DNA of 57,529 nucleotides from an uncultured Chthonomonas sp. (GTDB lineage: Bacteria; Armatimonadota; Chthonomonadetes; Chthonomonadales; CAJBBX01). Positions 49,422-57,500 of the stretch are shown here, one piece after another. The notes below the pieces were generated by a model, which saw only the letters and a list, made by a program, of their open reading frames with translations, was not told the origin of the DNA and ran no database searches. Numbering within the stretch: the first letter of the stretch is position 1; the number at the start of each line of letters is the position of its first letter. Location: positions 1 through 57,529 of the forward strand of contig CAISJD010000110.1 of NCBI GenBank assembly GCA_903885605.1. Direction: 5' to 3'. The translations under genes were made by a program, and so were the position numbers.

Positions 49422-50029
49422 TGGGCGATGCGGCGAGCCTGCGGGTGCTTGTAGCAGAGGACGAAGGTCTGGTGGCCGTGATGGTCGGCCGCATGCTGGA
49501 GCGGCTGGGCCATTCCGTGGTCGGCTACGCTCCCGACGGCGCCGCGGCGCTCTCGATGGCGGTCCTGCGGAAGCCCGACCTGATCCTGATGGATGTGGAC
49601 CTGCCCGAGATGGACGGCATTGAGGTGGCGCGCAGACTCACCGAGAGCGCCCCGACGCCTGTGGTGGTCCTGACGGCGCACCAATCCGTCGAACTGGTGC
49701 AGCGCGCGGCGGCCGCCGGCGTTGGGGCCTACCTGACCAAGCCGCCGAGCGAGCAGGCGTTGGCGCAGGCGATCCCGATTACGCTGGCGCGCTTCGCCGA
49801 CGTGGCCGCGCTACGGTCTGCGTTGGCCGAGAGGGATGCCGCCCACGGCGCGGTAACGCCTCTTGAGGGTATCATACCGATATGTTCGTACTGCCGCAGG
49901 GTGCGCGATCAGCGGGAGCGGTGGCAGAAGCTGGAGTCATACATCGCGCGCAACACCTCTGCCTCATTCACGCACGGTATCTGTCCGAGTTGTGAGGCGC
50001 AGGTGATGGAGGATCTGGGCTCGGCCTGA
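49421..50029 (+). CDS. Response regulator with C-terminal zinc-binding motif
   Basis: A 202-residue protein. The receiver domain has E13/D14 for Mg, phospho-acceptor D58 (LILMDVDLPEMDG), T85 and K107. A ~40-residue helix then leads to a short module GIIPICSYCRRVRDQRERWQKLE ... FTHGICPSC. C155, C158, H185, C188 and C191 are candidate zinc ligands. No DNA-binding or ANTAR domain is present. It is translationally coupled to the kinase (TGATG). Confidence 0.92.
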   Translation: MGDAASLRVLVAEDEGLVAVMVGRMLERLGHSVVGYAPDGAAALSMAVLRKPDLILMDVDLPEMDGIEVARRLTESAPTPVVVLTAHQSVELVQRAAAAGVGAYLTKPPSEQALAQAIPITLARFADVAALRSALAERDAAHGAVTPLEGIIPICSYCRRVRDQRERWQKLESYIARNTSASFTHGICPSCEAQVMEDLGSA

Positions 50030-50106
50030 ACCGGCGGCGCCAGACTTCACTAAGCAGGGCATGGTTGGTTTTGCGCACGGCTGCCCACAGGGCTGGAGGC
50101 TGTCGT

Positions 50107-50436
50107 ATGCGTCGGTCAAACCGGAGGCGTCAGAGGCGCCTCGTCGCCACGCCGGAGGTCCAGTGCCCCCGGTGCCTCTATGTCGCGGCTCATCTCCGCG
50201 GCGGGTACCTGCGCATCATCTGCCGATGGGCGCTCGCCGTTGCCGTGGCAGCGGTCTTCCTCGCCGACATGGTCACACAGCAACACCGATCGATCGGCCA
50301 CCTGACCCAAGCCGCCCCGGTCCTGGCGGTCCTGGCCCTCGCCTCGTTGCTCCTGCCCGGACCGTCGCTCTACTGCTCCCGGTGCGAGCAGCAGAAGGCC
50401 AAGAGGAAGTCCGAGGGTACGGGCGCCGCCGCCTAG
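50107..50436 (+). CDS. Small protein with CxxC pairs and membrane helices, unknown
   Basis: A 109-residue protein with a basic N terminus, CPRC and CSRC knuckles at the two ends, and two hydrophobic segments between them (WALAVAVAAVFLADMV, APVLAVLALASLLLPG). GGAGG lies about 8 nt before the ATG at 50107. Its stop overlaps the convergent ceramidase-like gene by 4 nt. No family recognised. Confidence 0.6.
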   Translation: MRRSNRRRQRRLVATPEVQCPRCLYVAAHLRGGYLRIICRWALAVAVAAVFLADMVTQQHRSIGHLTQAAPVLAVLALASLLLPGPSLYCSRCEQQKAKRKSEGTGAAA

Positions 50437-51785
50437 CGGCCGTCCGGTGCCGGGCTGGTGCGGATCAACTGCAGCCACCGATCCATCAGGATTTCGCCGG
50501 TCATCTCTCCCAGGCTGACGGCAGAGACGTACTTATACCGATCGAAGCTCTTGTAGTCGACGCGTGACAGGATGTAGCCGAAGGCCTCGTTGGTGAGCCC
50601 GAAGAGCAGGTTGTGCCGCCCCCGCATGTGCCGCTTCGTGAAGAGGCCGATGTTCGGGAGCGCCTCGCCGGGCACCGTGACCACCTGCATATCGCCGATG
50701 TTGAGCAGGTTGACCCGCGCCTTGATGGTTCGGTCCTTGCCGTGCGGGTAGTGGAGCGGCGAGCGGGTCACCACCATCCAGAGCTCCGGCGACTGCACGG
50801 GCAGCGTCACCATGACGCCGCGGCAGTAGAGGTTCGGGTCTTCCTGCGTCGCGGCCTTGCCGAGGATGCGCAGGGCCTCGTCGGCCATGGTGTGGCCGAT
50901 CCGCAGGCACTCCTCCCAGGTGCGGGCATCCTCCCAATAGCCGCGCTGCGGGTCGCTGGGGCGGTCGAGGTAGCGGTTGTCGGCGGTGACCATGCCTCCC
51001 TGGGCGCTGTTCATGAAGAGGGCCATGCCGCCGATGCGCTCCTCAATCCGGTCGTAGAGGGGCCCGCAGAGGTCGGGGCTCAGGATGCCCACCTCGCTAC
51101 CCAGCACCTCGGGATGGATGGCGTAGTTCACCAGCGTGGCGATAGCCTTGCCGCCGGGCGTCACGGCCTGAAGCACGCCCATCCCCCGATCGTAGAGGTC
51201 CGGCGCATAGTAGTTGTAGGCGATCTTGCCCCTGGCCTCGCCGCTCGCGGTGCGGAGGTGTGCCGGCTGGGCGCGGTCGATGGCCTCGTTGATCGCCTCT
51301 GCGGCCAGCGTGCAGACATGGTCGATGTAGGCCAGGTCGCCGGTGTGGCCGCCCTTCAGGTCGGGGAAGGCGTAGCAGTCCGGCGCGCTGTGGGCATGCG
51401 TGGCGCCGATGAGGATGTTGGCCGCCGGCAGGCGCGGCACTCTGGCGCGCACGCGGTCGCCCAGGACCCCGGGGAAGCCGAGCAGGTCCAGGCCGACGAC
51501 GGCGACGCCCACGGCTCCCTTGCGGAGGTAGAGCGCACGGACCGTCAGGTCGCCGCGCTTCTCTTTGACGGGGTTGGTGGGCCCCATGCCGCCGGAAACC
51601 GGCAGTAGCGGGTCGGGGGTGATGATGCGCTTGGCGGCTCCTGCGAGGAGGCCCTGGGCCCCGGCGGCCTCGGCGGCCGTCCCAAGGGCCATGGCCGCGC
51701 CCGCGGCTCCATGCAGCAGCGTGCGGCGCGAGAGGGAGCCGTCGGTCGCCGGTGCGGCGTCGTTGTCGCTGTGCGTCAAGGGCAT
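50433..51785 (-). CDS. Neutral/alkaline ceramidase-like protein, Tat-exported
   Basis: A 450-residue protein. The N terminus has a twin-arginine signal (SLSRRTLLHGAAGAAMALG). The mature part starts LLAGAAKRIITPDPLLPVSGG, and the family pattern continues with AVVGLDLLGFPG and ILIGATHAHSAPD, whose histidines are likely zinc ligands in neutral ceramidase-type amidases. It is shorter than full ceramidases (about 650 residues) and lacks the C-terminal Ig-like domain, so the natural substrate may not be ceramide. GGAGG precedes the ATG at 51785. In-frame codons up to 51848 overlap the promoter and are not used. Confidence 0.82.
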   Translation of the reverse strand: MPLTHSDNDAAPATDGSLSRRTLLHGAAGAAMALGTAAEAAGAQGLLAGAAKRIITPDPLLPVSGGMGPTNPVKEKRGDLTVRALYLRKGAVGVAVVGLDLLGFPGVLGDRVRARVPRLPAANILIGATHAHSAPDCYAFPDLKGGHTGDLAYIDHVCTLAAEAINEAIDRAQPAHLRTASGEARGKIAYNYYAPDLYDRGMGVLQAVTPGGKAIATLVNYAIHPEVLGSEVGILSPDLCGPLYDRIEERIGGMALFMNSAQGGMVTADNRYLDRPSDPQRGYWEDARTWEECLRIGHTMADEALRILGKAATQEDPNLYCRGVMVTLPVQSPELWMVVTRSPLHYPHGKDRTIKARVNLLNIGDMQVVTVPGEALPNIGLFTKRHMRGRHNLLFGLTNEAFGYILSRVDYKSFDRYKYVSAVSLGEMTGEILMDRWLQLIRTSPAPDGR

Positions 51786-51842
51786 GGCCCACCTCCGTGG
51801 TGTCGGATCAGTTACGGCGCCCGGCGGCTGTCTGCGCGGGCC

Positions 51843-51866
51843 AGCCAAGTATACGGCATGTGGGCC
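51843..51866 (-). promoter_or_regulatory. Duplicated promoter element, copy 1 (ceramidase-like gene)
   Basis: A 24-bp element (GGCCCACATGCC and GTATACTTGGCT joined) is identical to that at 52809-52832. On the minus strand it contains TATACT (51853-51848) as a -10. A leader of ~55 nt precedes the ceramidase-like ATG. No TTGACA-like -35 is present; the conserved GGCCCACATGCC may be the regulator or sigma contact. Confidence 0.6.
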
Positions 51867-51905
51867 GGTGGCGTGGCCACACGGCCGCGGCGCAGGCCGC
51901 CGAGG

Positions 51906-52511
51906 CTACTCCTCAGCGGCGTTCGCGCCGGGCTCGGCGGCCTCGATCAGCGCTTGCTCAAGCAGGTCAGCGACGCCGCGACGGGATGCCCAGTGCTGCA
52001 TGTAGGCGTAGTCCAGCACGGCCCGCTGTACCTTGAGCATGCCGGTTACATCGGCCCACTGCCGGTCTGACACGGACCCCCCTGACCGGTACCAGTGCAG
52101 TTTTTGGATGATGAGATCCTCGCTGCTGGCTACGTAGGCGGTCGGCGCGTCGTCTCCCTGCCACACCCTGGCCTCGGTTCGGCGGGCCCACTCCGAGTCC
52201 GCCCAGGGCGTCGCCTTCCGGATAAATACATCGATCTTGATCATTGTTTCAAGATGAATGAGATTGAACGAAGACTTCGCTGCGATCGCGTCGCGCACCG
52301 CCTCGCCGTAGACGTAGAACTCCTGCCCAAACTCAGCGACCAACGGCGCAACATGCCCGGCCTTGAGATCGGCCACGATGTCGATGTCGTTGGTCATGCG
52401 GGCCACGCCACGCATGGAGCTGGCCACGGATCCTCCGATGAGCACCTCGATGCCGAGCGATGCGAACCCGGCCAGCACGCGCCCGAGGACACCGTCCATC
52501 TCGGAGCGCAT
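51906..52511 (-). CDS. Nucleotidyltransferase (AbiEii/MNT-like)
   Basis: A 201-residue protein with the polymerase-beta-type signature GGSVASSMRGVARMTNDIDIVADL, near residue 25: GG/GS motif followed by the two metal-binding aspartates (DID). A third acid probably lies in MIKIDVFIRK. Later sequence SSEDLIIQKLHWYRSGG is typical of AbiEii-like or DUF1814 transferases, which often act as toxins or phage-defence proteins. Its ATG overlaps the stop of the upstream 86-residue gene (TGATG), so the two form a coupled pair. Confidence 0.8.
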   Translation of the reverse strand: MRSEMDGVLGRVLAGFASLGIEVLIGGSVASSMRGVARMTNDIDIVADLKAGHVAPLVAEFGQEFYVYGEAVRDAIAAKSSFNLIHLETMIKIDVFIRKATPWADSEWARRTEARVWQGDDAPTAYVASSEDLIIQKLHWYRSGGSVSDRQWADVTGMLKVQRAVLDYAYMQHWASRRGVADLLEQALIEAAEPGANAAEE

Positions 52512-52771
52512 CAGTAGCCCTTCTCCCGCGGGTCCCAGCCGAAGACATCGCGCATGAGGTCCGGGTCGAGCCGGCGGGAGGCTACGCGGAGGCGGCACTC
52601 GCGCTCATCGGCATCGGGGTAGCGCCGGCGCACATCGGCCATCGCCAGGTCGTGGGCGAACTGGTAGAGGCCAAAGACGATCTGGGCCTTGCGGCCGGGC
52701 GACATGCGCCGGTACCCCTCGATGAGGATGCGCTCGGCCTCTGGACTGGTATCGCGTGACTGCGGCTCCAT
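52511..52771 (-). CDS. Small helical protein paired with the nucleotidyltransferase
   Basis: An 86-residue, mostly helical, charged protein (AERILIEGYRRMSPGRKAQIVFGLYQFAHDLAMADVRRRYPDAD). It resembles short proteins I have seen next to nucleotidyltransferases, but I cannot name the family. It may be the antitoxin or partner. GAGG lies about 8 nt before the ATG at 52771, and TGATG couples it to the next gene. Confidence 0.65.
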   Translation of the reverse strand: MEPQSRDTSPEAERILIEGYRRMSPGRKAQIVFGLYQFAHDLAMADVRRRYPDADERECRLRVASRRLDPDLMRDVFGWDPREKGY

Positions 52772-52808
52772 GGCGGCACCTCGTCGCCCGGCGGCAGGCG
52801 CACGGGCT

Positions 52809-52832
52809 AGCCAAGTATACGGCATGTGGGCC
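52809..52832 (-). promoter_or_regulatory. Duplicated promoter element, copy 2 (nucleotidyltransferase pair)
   Basis: The same 24-bp element as at 51843-51866, with minus-strand TATACT at 52819-52814. Similarity extends downstream through the leader (shared CCGCCGGGC segment). It lies between the sialidase stop and the 86-residue gene. Confidence 0.6.
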
Positions 52833-52837
52833 CGCCC

Positions 52838-53944
52838 TCAGCGGCGCTCCCTGAACATGGCGGCCGGCAGCGCCGTGAAGGCGATGGTCTTGTAGCTGCC
52901 CCGCTCCCAGAGCATGCCCACGCGCCCGTCCTTCATCACCGCCAGGTCCGAGTAGGCCGCCGGGCCTTCGGCCAGCGGGATCTCGGGGCCGAAGGTCTCG
53001 CCGTCGTCGCGGCTCACGCGGGCGATCAGGTTGGCTCGGCCGGGGCCCTTGGGGCCGGTCCAGAGCAGGTTCGCTCGGCGCGACCGCCCGGGCAGGCGCT
53101 CCAGCGCGCAGGCCACCTCGCCCACGGTGATGGCGGGCCTCGGCTCCGACCAGGTGATGCCGCCGTCGCTGCTCAAGGCCTGCATGCGGGTCGGGCCGTG
53201 GTTCTGGCGAATGTCCATCAGGATGCGGCCGTCGGTCAGCTCCGCCACCTGGCACTCGTTGCCGGCGGCGTGCGGCACCGGCTCGCCCCGATGCCAGGTG
53301 CGGCCGCGGTCGTCGCTGTAGATGGCGAAGGGGACGTAGGGGCGCGCCTTCCATGCGGCGGCGAGGAGGCGGCCCGTGCGCGTCTGGATCGCCCCGCCCG
53401 GACCCACCACGGTGCAGGCCCAGTGTGGGTCCGCCATGTCGCGGGCGGCGGCGGTGATGTCCACGGGCTCCGACCAACTCGTGCCGTTGTCGCGGCTGGA
53501 GCGGGCGAGGGTCAGCATATCGTCGGTGCCGGGACGGGTGGTCTCGGTGTTGCGGCCGGGTCGGCATCGGAGGTAGATCACCCAGACCCGCCGCCCACGC
53601 CGGTCCACCACCGTGGCGGGGTTGGCCGATGACCAGCGCTCCCCGGCGTGCTCGATCAGCTGCAGGGCCGACCAGGTGGCGCCGCCGTCCTCGCTACGCT
53701 TCAGCACGAGGTCGATCTCGTTGTTCGCCACGCCGGGGTCGCCGCCGTTGTACTTCCGTGCCTCGGCGAAGGCCAGCAGCGAACCGTCCGGCGCGGTCTC
53801 CATGGCGGGGATGCGGAACAGCGCGTAGCCGCCCTCACCCGCCGTGAAGACGTCCACATGCTGCAGCGCAGCCTGCGCCCCGGCCTCAGCCGAGAGGGCC
53901 GCGGTCAGTGCGGCCAACGCGAGCAGAACCATCCAAGCGTGCAT
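52838..53944 (-). CDS. Secreted exo-alpha-sialidase (GH33-like)
   Basis: A 368-residue exported enzyme with a signal peptide (cut near AGAQA). The sialidase six-blade propeller is marked by YALFRIPAME (R44 of the arginine triad), AFAEARKYNGGDPGVANNEIDLVLKRS (D69 as likely acid/base region), and four Asp-boxes (SEDGGATWS, SDDRGRTWH, SSDGGITWS, SRDDGETF). NECQVAELTDG has the Glu that pairs with the nucleophile Tyr, probably in GPAAYSDLAV. It would release sialic acid from host or matrix glycans. GAGG lies before the ATG. Confidence 0.92.
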   Translation of the reverse strand: MHAWMVLLALAALTAALSAEAGAQAALQHVDVFTAGEGGYALFRIPAMETAPDGSLLAFAEARKYNGGDPGVANNEIDLVLKRSEDGGATWSALQLIEHAGERWSSANPATVVDRRGRRVWVIYLRCRPGRNTETTRPGTDDMLTLARSSRDNGTSWSEPVDITAAARDMADPHWACTVVGPGGAIQTRTGRLLAAAWKARPYVPFAIYSDDRGRTWHRGEPVPHAAGNECQVAELTDGRILMDIRQNHGPTRMQALSSDGGITWSEPRPAITVGEVACALERLPGRSRRANLLWTGPKGPGRANLIARVSRDDGETFGPEIPLAEGPAAYSDLAVMKDGRVGMLWERGSYKTIAFTALPAAMFRERR

Positions 53945-54166
53945 CCTATGCCTCCATCGCAGCCTGCCTCAGTCGGACCAGGGCGCCGCACGGTGCGTGC
54001 CCTTTCGATTGTACGCCACGAAGCGCCTTGTCGCCGAGTGGAACGCGCTGGAGGCCGCGGAGCCGCTGAGGTATGAGGACGGCGGCCGGGCTGCTTGGTG
54101 GGCATTTGGGGGCACTGGCCGGCGGTCCGTGCCCGTCCGTGCATGTCCGTGTCGACCAACAAAAGA
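53945..54166. other. Intergenic region, no gene seen
   Basis: Convincing coding sequence is absent between the sialidase start and the terminator of the SBBP gene. The sialidase promoter should lie in the left part, but no clear -10 was found. Confidence 0.5.
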
Positions 54167-54196
54167 CGCCCCCGGTTGCCGAAGCCTCCGGGGGCG
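54160..54196 (-). terminator. Rho-independent terminator of the SBBP/Ig gene
   Basis: On the minus strand CGCCCCCGG (54196-54188), a 12-nt loop, then CCGGGGGCG (54175-54167), followed by TCTTTTG. It lies 15 nt after the stop of the 998-residue gene. Confidence 0.9.
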
Positions 54197-54210
54197 CTGA
54201 TGGGCGGCGG

Positions 54211-57207
54211 TTACGGCTGCACTGTGAGCGTGCCGGCGCCTGTGCCGGCGTTGTACTCGGCGTCCGCCGTGAAGCCCACGGTGAAGGGGTACGAGCCCGC
54301 CGAGGCCGGTGTGACCGAGACGGTGGCCTTGCCCGAGGCATCGGTGGTGGCCGTGCTGTCCAGGCTCACACCGGCGCACTGGAACCGGAGCGACTTGCCG
54401 CTGATCGGCGTCAGCGTTCCGTTCTTCTGGTACCAGTAGAAGTAGGCGATCAGCATACCGGCCGTGCCCGCCTTGCCGGATCGGTTGATGGTGTAGACAT
54501 AGACGTTCCGCTTGGCGGCGACGGTGAACGTGCTGAAGCCGTTCGATGCGGCGTACGTGGCATCGCCTGTAAACCGGGCCTCAATGTCATGCGTGCCCCC
54601 CTCAAGCGCCGTGACGGCCAGCTCGGCCTTGCCGGTTGCGTCCGTCAGGCCCGATGCGGCCGTCCATGGCCCACGATCCAGGCGGAACTCGACCCCCTTG
54701 CCCGCGATGCCGCCGCCGACGGTGGTGGAGCCGGCCGGCGCACGGAGGTAGGCAGCGAGCCTGACCCCGTCGCCGACGCTCGCTTCGGCGCGCGACACGG
54801 TCGTCGTCGTAGCGGCGAGGTCGGTGGTGGTGAGACTGCCCGTCGCGTCCGACGCGAGATAGGGCGCGACCGCTTGGAAGCGAACGCCCACATTGTATCC
54901 GCCGGTCGGCGGCGCGGTGATGGTGAGCGTGGCATAGCCGATGGCGCTGGTTAGAATCTCGGCGGGCACCCAGGGCCCTGCACCGATCTGGAACTCCACG
55001 CGCCGACCGGAGACACCCGCGCCGGCGGGATTGGTGAGCCGAGCCCGGAGGGTCGTGCGCGAACCCGCGGTGGCAGTAGCGCCGTCCATGGTCAACGTCG
55101 TGGGCACGGTGTCCAGCATTTTGATCAAGAAGCCGTCAACGCCCGCGCCCACACTCCTGTAGGCCCCGGGGGTGGTAGTGATCCCATCGACGGTCATTCC
55201 ACAGAGGTAGTAGGCGTCGGCGCCGTCGGCGGCGATGCTGCCGACGACATCCGTCGAGGCTCCGCCGAGGTAGGAGCTGTACTCAAGCGCGGAGCCATCA
55301 GCGGAGAGGCGCGCGATGAACCCGTCGAACGATCCGCCGCAGGCGGACTGCAACGCGTCGACGGTGACAGGCAAGCCCGACCCCAGAACCATGCCGACGA
55401 ACCAGACCCGGTTCCTGGCATCGACGGCCAGGGCGGTGGGCGCCATGAAGGACGCGGAACCGATCAGGGCGCTGTAAACGACCGCGGAGCCGTTCGCCGT
55501 CATCTTGAGAACGAAGGCGTGGCCGGGGCCGGTCGGTGTGAGGTAGGCGCCATCCGTCTTTGGGAACTCGGCGGAGGCCGTGCGGCCGGTCAGGTAGATA
55601 TCGCCGGCGCTGTCCAGCGCCAGCGCGGCGCACTGGTCTAATCTGCTGCCGCCGAGGTAGGTGAAGAAAGCAAGGGCGTCGCCGGTCGCGGTCAGCTTGG
55701 CCACGAACCCGTCCTCGCCACCGTTGTAGGTGGTGTCAAACGCGCCCGGCGTCGATGCAACGTCACTAGACGTCGTCCCTGCAAACACCACGCCACCATC
55801 TCCCGCAAAGGCCAGGCCGTTCACCACATCCTTGCCGGTCCCGCCAAACAGGGTACTGAAGACGAGTGCGCTTCCCGACGCGTTCAGTACGGTGACGAAC
55901 CCATCCTCGCCGCCGCCGACCGTCGTTTTGAACGCGCCTGAGGTCACGGGGTAGGCTCCCGAGGTCGGCGCGTCCGTGACCCCGCCAACGGCGACGCGAT
56001 GATCCGGGCCGACCCTGATGGCGGCCGGCTCATCGTTAGCGTCCGCGCCGATCATCGTACTGAAGACCAGGCTTGCGCCATCGGCGCTGAGCTTCGTGAC
56101 AAGGACATCCGTGGTCGAAGAGGTCCCCTGGTGGTCGCGGCAGTAGCTCCCCTCCGTGGTCGGGTAGGCGCCCGCGGTCTTTCCTGCGACATATGCCGAG
56201 CCGGCCTCATCGACGGCGACGGCGGTCAACGTGTCGTCTTCCGTCGAACCGATGTAGGTGCTGTAGATCAGCGCGGTACCGGTGGAATTCACCTTGCTGA
56301 CGACGATATCGTTGTTGGAGTTCAGGGCCTCCTGGTAGGCTCCGGCAGTTGTCGGATAGTCTGTCGAGGCGCTGGTGCCTGCCAGGTAGACGGCGCCGGA
56401 CGCATCCGCGCCGAATCCCGAGGAGAACGAGGTGGCGGCTTCCGTAGATTCGTTGTCGCTCCCACCGACATAGGTGCTGTACTCCACTACAGGATCCACC
56501 ACGAGCGGCCGCGACATGTCGTACCGGGCGACCTGGAAGGCCACGGTGTCTCGCTCCAGCGTGAAGGAGCAGGCGACCTGCGTGCGCTTGCCGTCGATGG
56601 TCTGGTAGGCGTAGGGGCGGTTGAGCGTCACGTCGCCGCAGGCCGTGGAGGCGACGAGGCGGCCGCCCACGGTGCGGAGCGACTTCGCGCCGGAGACCGC
56701 CATGCGGATGCGCGACGCGTCGGCGCCGGGCCTCACCACGAAGTCATACTCCAGCGTGCGGGACTTGCCGGCGCCGTAATAGACCAGATCGATGCCGGGG
56801 TAGACGCCGGCCAGCTTCACGCGGGAGTAGGTCGGCACGTTGGCCCGCCACTGCTTCGGGTCGTTGCCGATGAAGTAGCTGACGACGCCCGGCTGCTTGT
56901 CCAGGCCCGAGGCGACCGCCTTCGGGTTGGAGCCCTGCAGCTTCAGGCGGAGCGCCGCGGCCTTACCTCCCTTGCGCAAGGACAGCACGGCCTCACGCCT
57001 GGTCAGGAAGAGGGCGCCGCCGCCGCCGCGGGCGACGAACTGCACCTCCTTCGGGTACCGGCCCGTGTTCTTCTCGAACGTCAGGGGCAGGTTGGGCGCC
57101 GACAGGCGCGCCCGGGGCGCGGGCGGGCCGGCGAGTGCGGGCACCGATGCGGCGGCGAGGGCCGCCGCCAGGGCCAGGCGCGGCATGCATGGCATACGAC
57201 CGAACAT
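54211..57207 (-). CDS. Large exported SBBP beta-propeller protein with Ig-like C-terminal domains
   Basis: A 998-residue protein with a signal peptide (cut near PALAGP). Residues ~35-240 match the N-terminal domain found before SBBP repeats (LPLTFEKNTGRYPKEVQFVARG, YPGIDLVYYGAG, LEYDFVVRPGAD). Residues ~245-695 hold about eight SBBP repeats with YSTY[VI]G[GS], [DG]GxVYxAGxT and [YF]PTTxGAYxxxxxGGxDxFVxKL signatures. Residues ~700-998 are three Ig-like domains with GKxxxFxxxGxxxxSxxTDAxGxA patterns, ending GTLTVQP. These resemble the C-terminal domains of the 1661-residue protein. AAGGAG precedes the ATG at 57207. Confidence 0.88.
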   Translation of the reverse strand: MFGRMPCMPRLALAAALAAASVPALAGPPAPRARLSAPNLPLTFEKNTGRYPKEVQFVARGGGGALFLTRREAVLSLRKGGKAAALRLKLQGSNPKAVASGLDKQPGVVSYFIGNDPKQWRANVPTYSRVKLAGVYPGIDLVYYGAGKSRTLEYDFVVRPGADASRIRMAVSGAKSLRTVGGRLVASTACGDVTLNRPYAYQTIDGKRTQVACSFTLERDTVAFQVARYDMSRPLVVDPVVEYSTYVGGSDNESTEAATSFSSGFGADASGAVYLAGTSASTDYPTTAGAYQEALNSNNDIVVSKVNSTGTALIYSTYIGSTEDDTLTAVAVDEAGSAYVAGKTAGAYPTTEGSYCRDHQGTSSTTDVLVTKLSADGASLVFSTMIGADANDEPAAIRVGPDHRVAVGGVTDAPTSGAYPVTSGAFKTTVGGGEDGFVTVLNASGSALVFSTLFGGTGKDVVNGLAFAGDGGVVFAGTTSSDVASTPGAFDTTYNGGEDGFVAKLTATGDALAFFTYLGGSRLDQCAALALDSAGDIYLTGRTASAEFPKTDGAYLTPTGPGHAFVLKMTANGSAVVYSALIGSASFMAPTALAVDARNRVWFVGMVLGSGLPVTVDALQSACGGSFDGFIARLSADGSALEYSSYLGGASTDVVGSIAADGADAYYLCGMTVDGITTTPGAYRSVGAGVDGFLIKMLDTVPTTLTMDGATATAGSRTTLRARLTNPAGAGVSGRRVEFQIGAGPWVPAEILTSAIGYATLTITAPPTGGYNVGVRFQAVAPYLASDATGSLTTTDLAATTTTVSRAEASVGDGVRLAAYLRAPAGSTTVGGGIAGKGVEFRLDRGPWTAASGLTDATGKAELAVTALEGGTHDIEARFTGDATYAASNGFSTFTVAAKRNVYVYTINRSGKAGTAGMLIAYFYWYQKNGTLTPISGKSLRFQCAGVSLDSTATTDASGKATVSVTPASAGSYPFTVGFTADAEYNAGTGAGTLTVQP

Positions 57208-57500
57208 GGGGCGTCTCCTTGCGGTAGTGTGGCGACGGCCGCCACTTCCCCATGCTAGCAGTCGGCGCGTCTGTAGCGGAAGCGGGAGGGTACGTGATCT
57301 GGCAGGGGTCTCTACTCGATTTTCGCGCGTAGAACTACGCGGACGTGAGGGGGCGGGCTTGAGGGGGTGAGCGGGTGAAGGGGTGAGGGGGTGAGGACGG
57401 CGGGCGGGCGAAGCAGGAACCCGCGCCTCCGGGGGCGAAATGGGACGGTATCAGCGTGACGCCGCGGCGCTACCAGGCGCGGGCAGATGGGAGCGCGGGC
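57208..57500. other. Intergenic region with G-quadruplex-like repeat
   Basis: It lies upstream of the SBBP gene. At 57363-57391 four G-runs of 3-5 (GGGGG, GGG, GGGG, GGGGG) are separated by 3-5 nt TGA-type linkers, an imperfect 8-9-nt tandem repeat of GGGGTGAG. No other gene or clear promoter was found. Confidence 0.6.
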
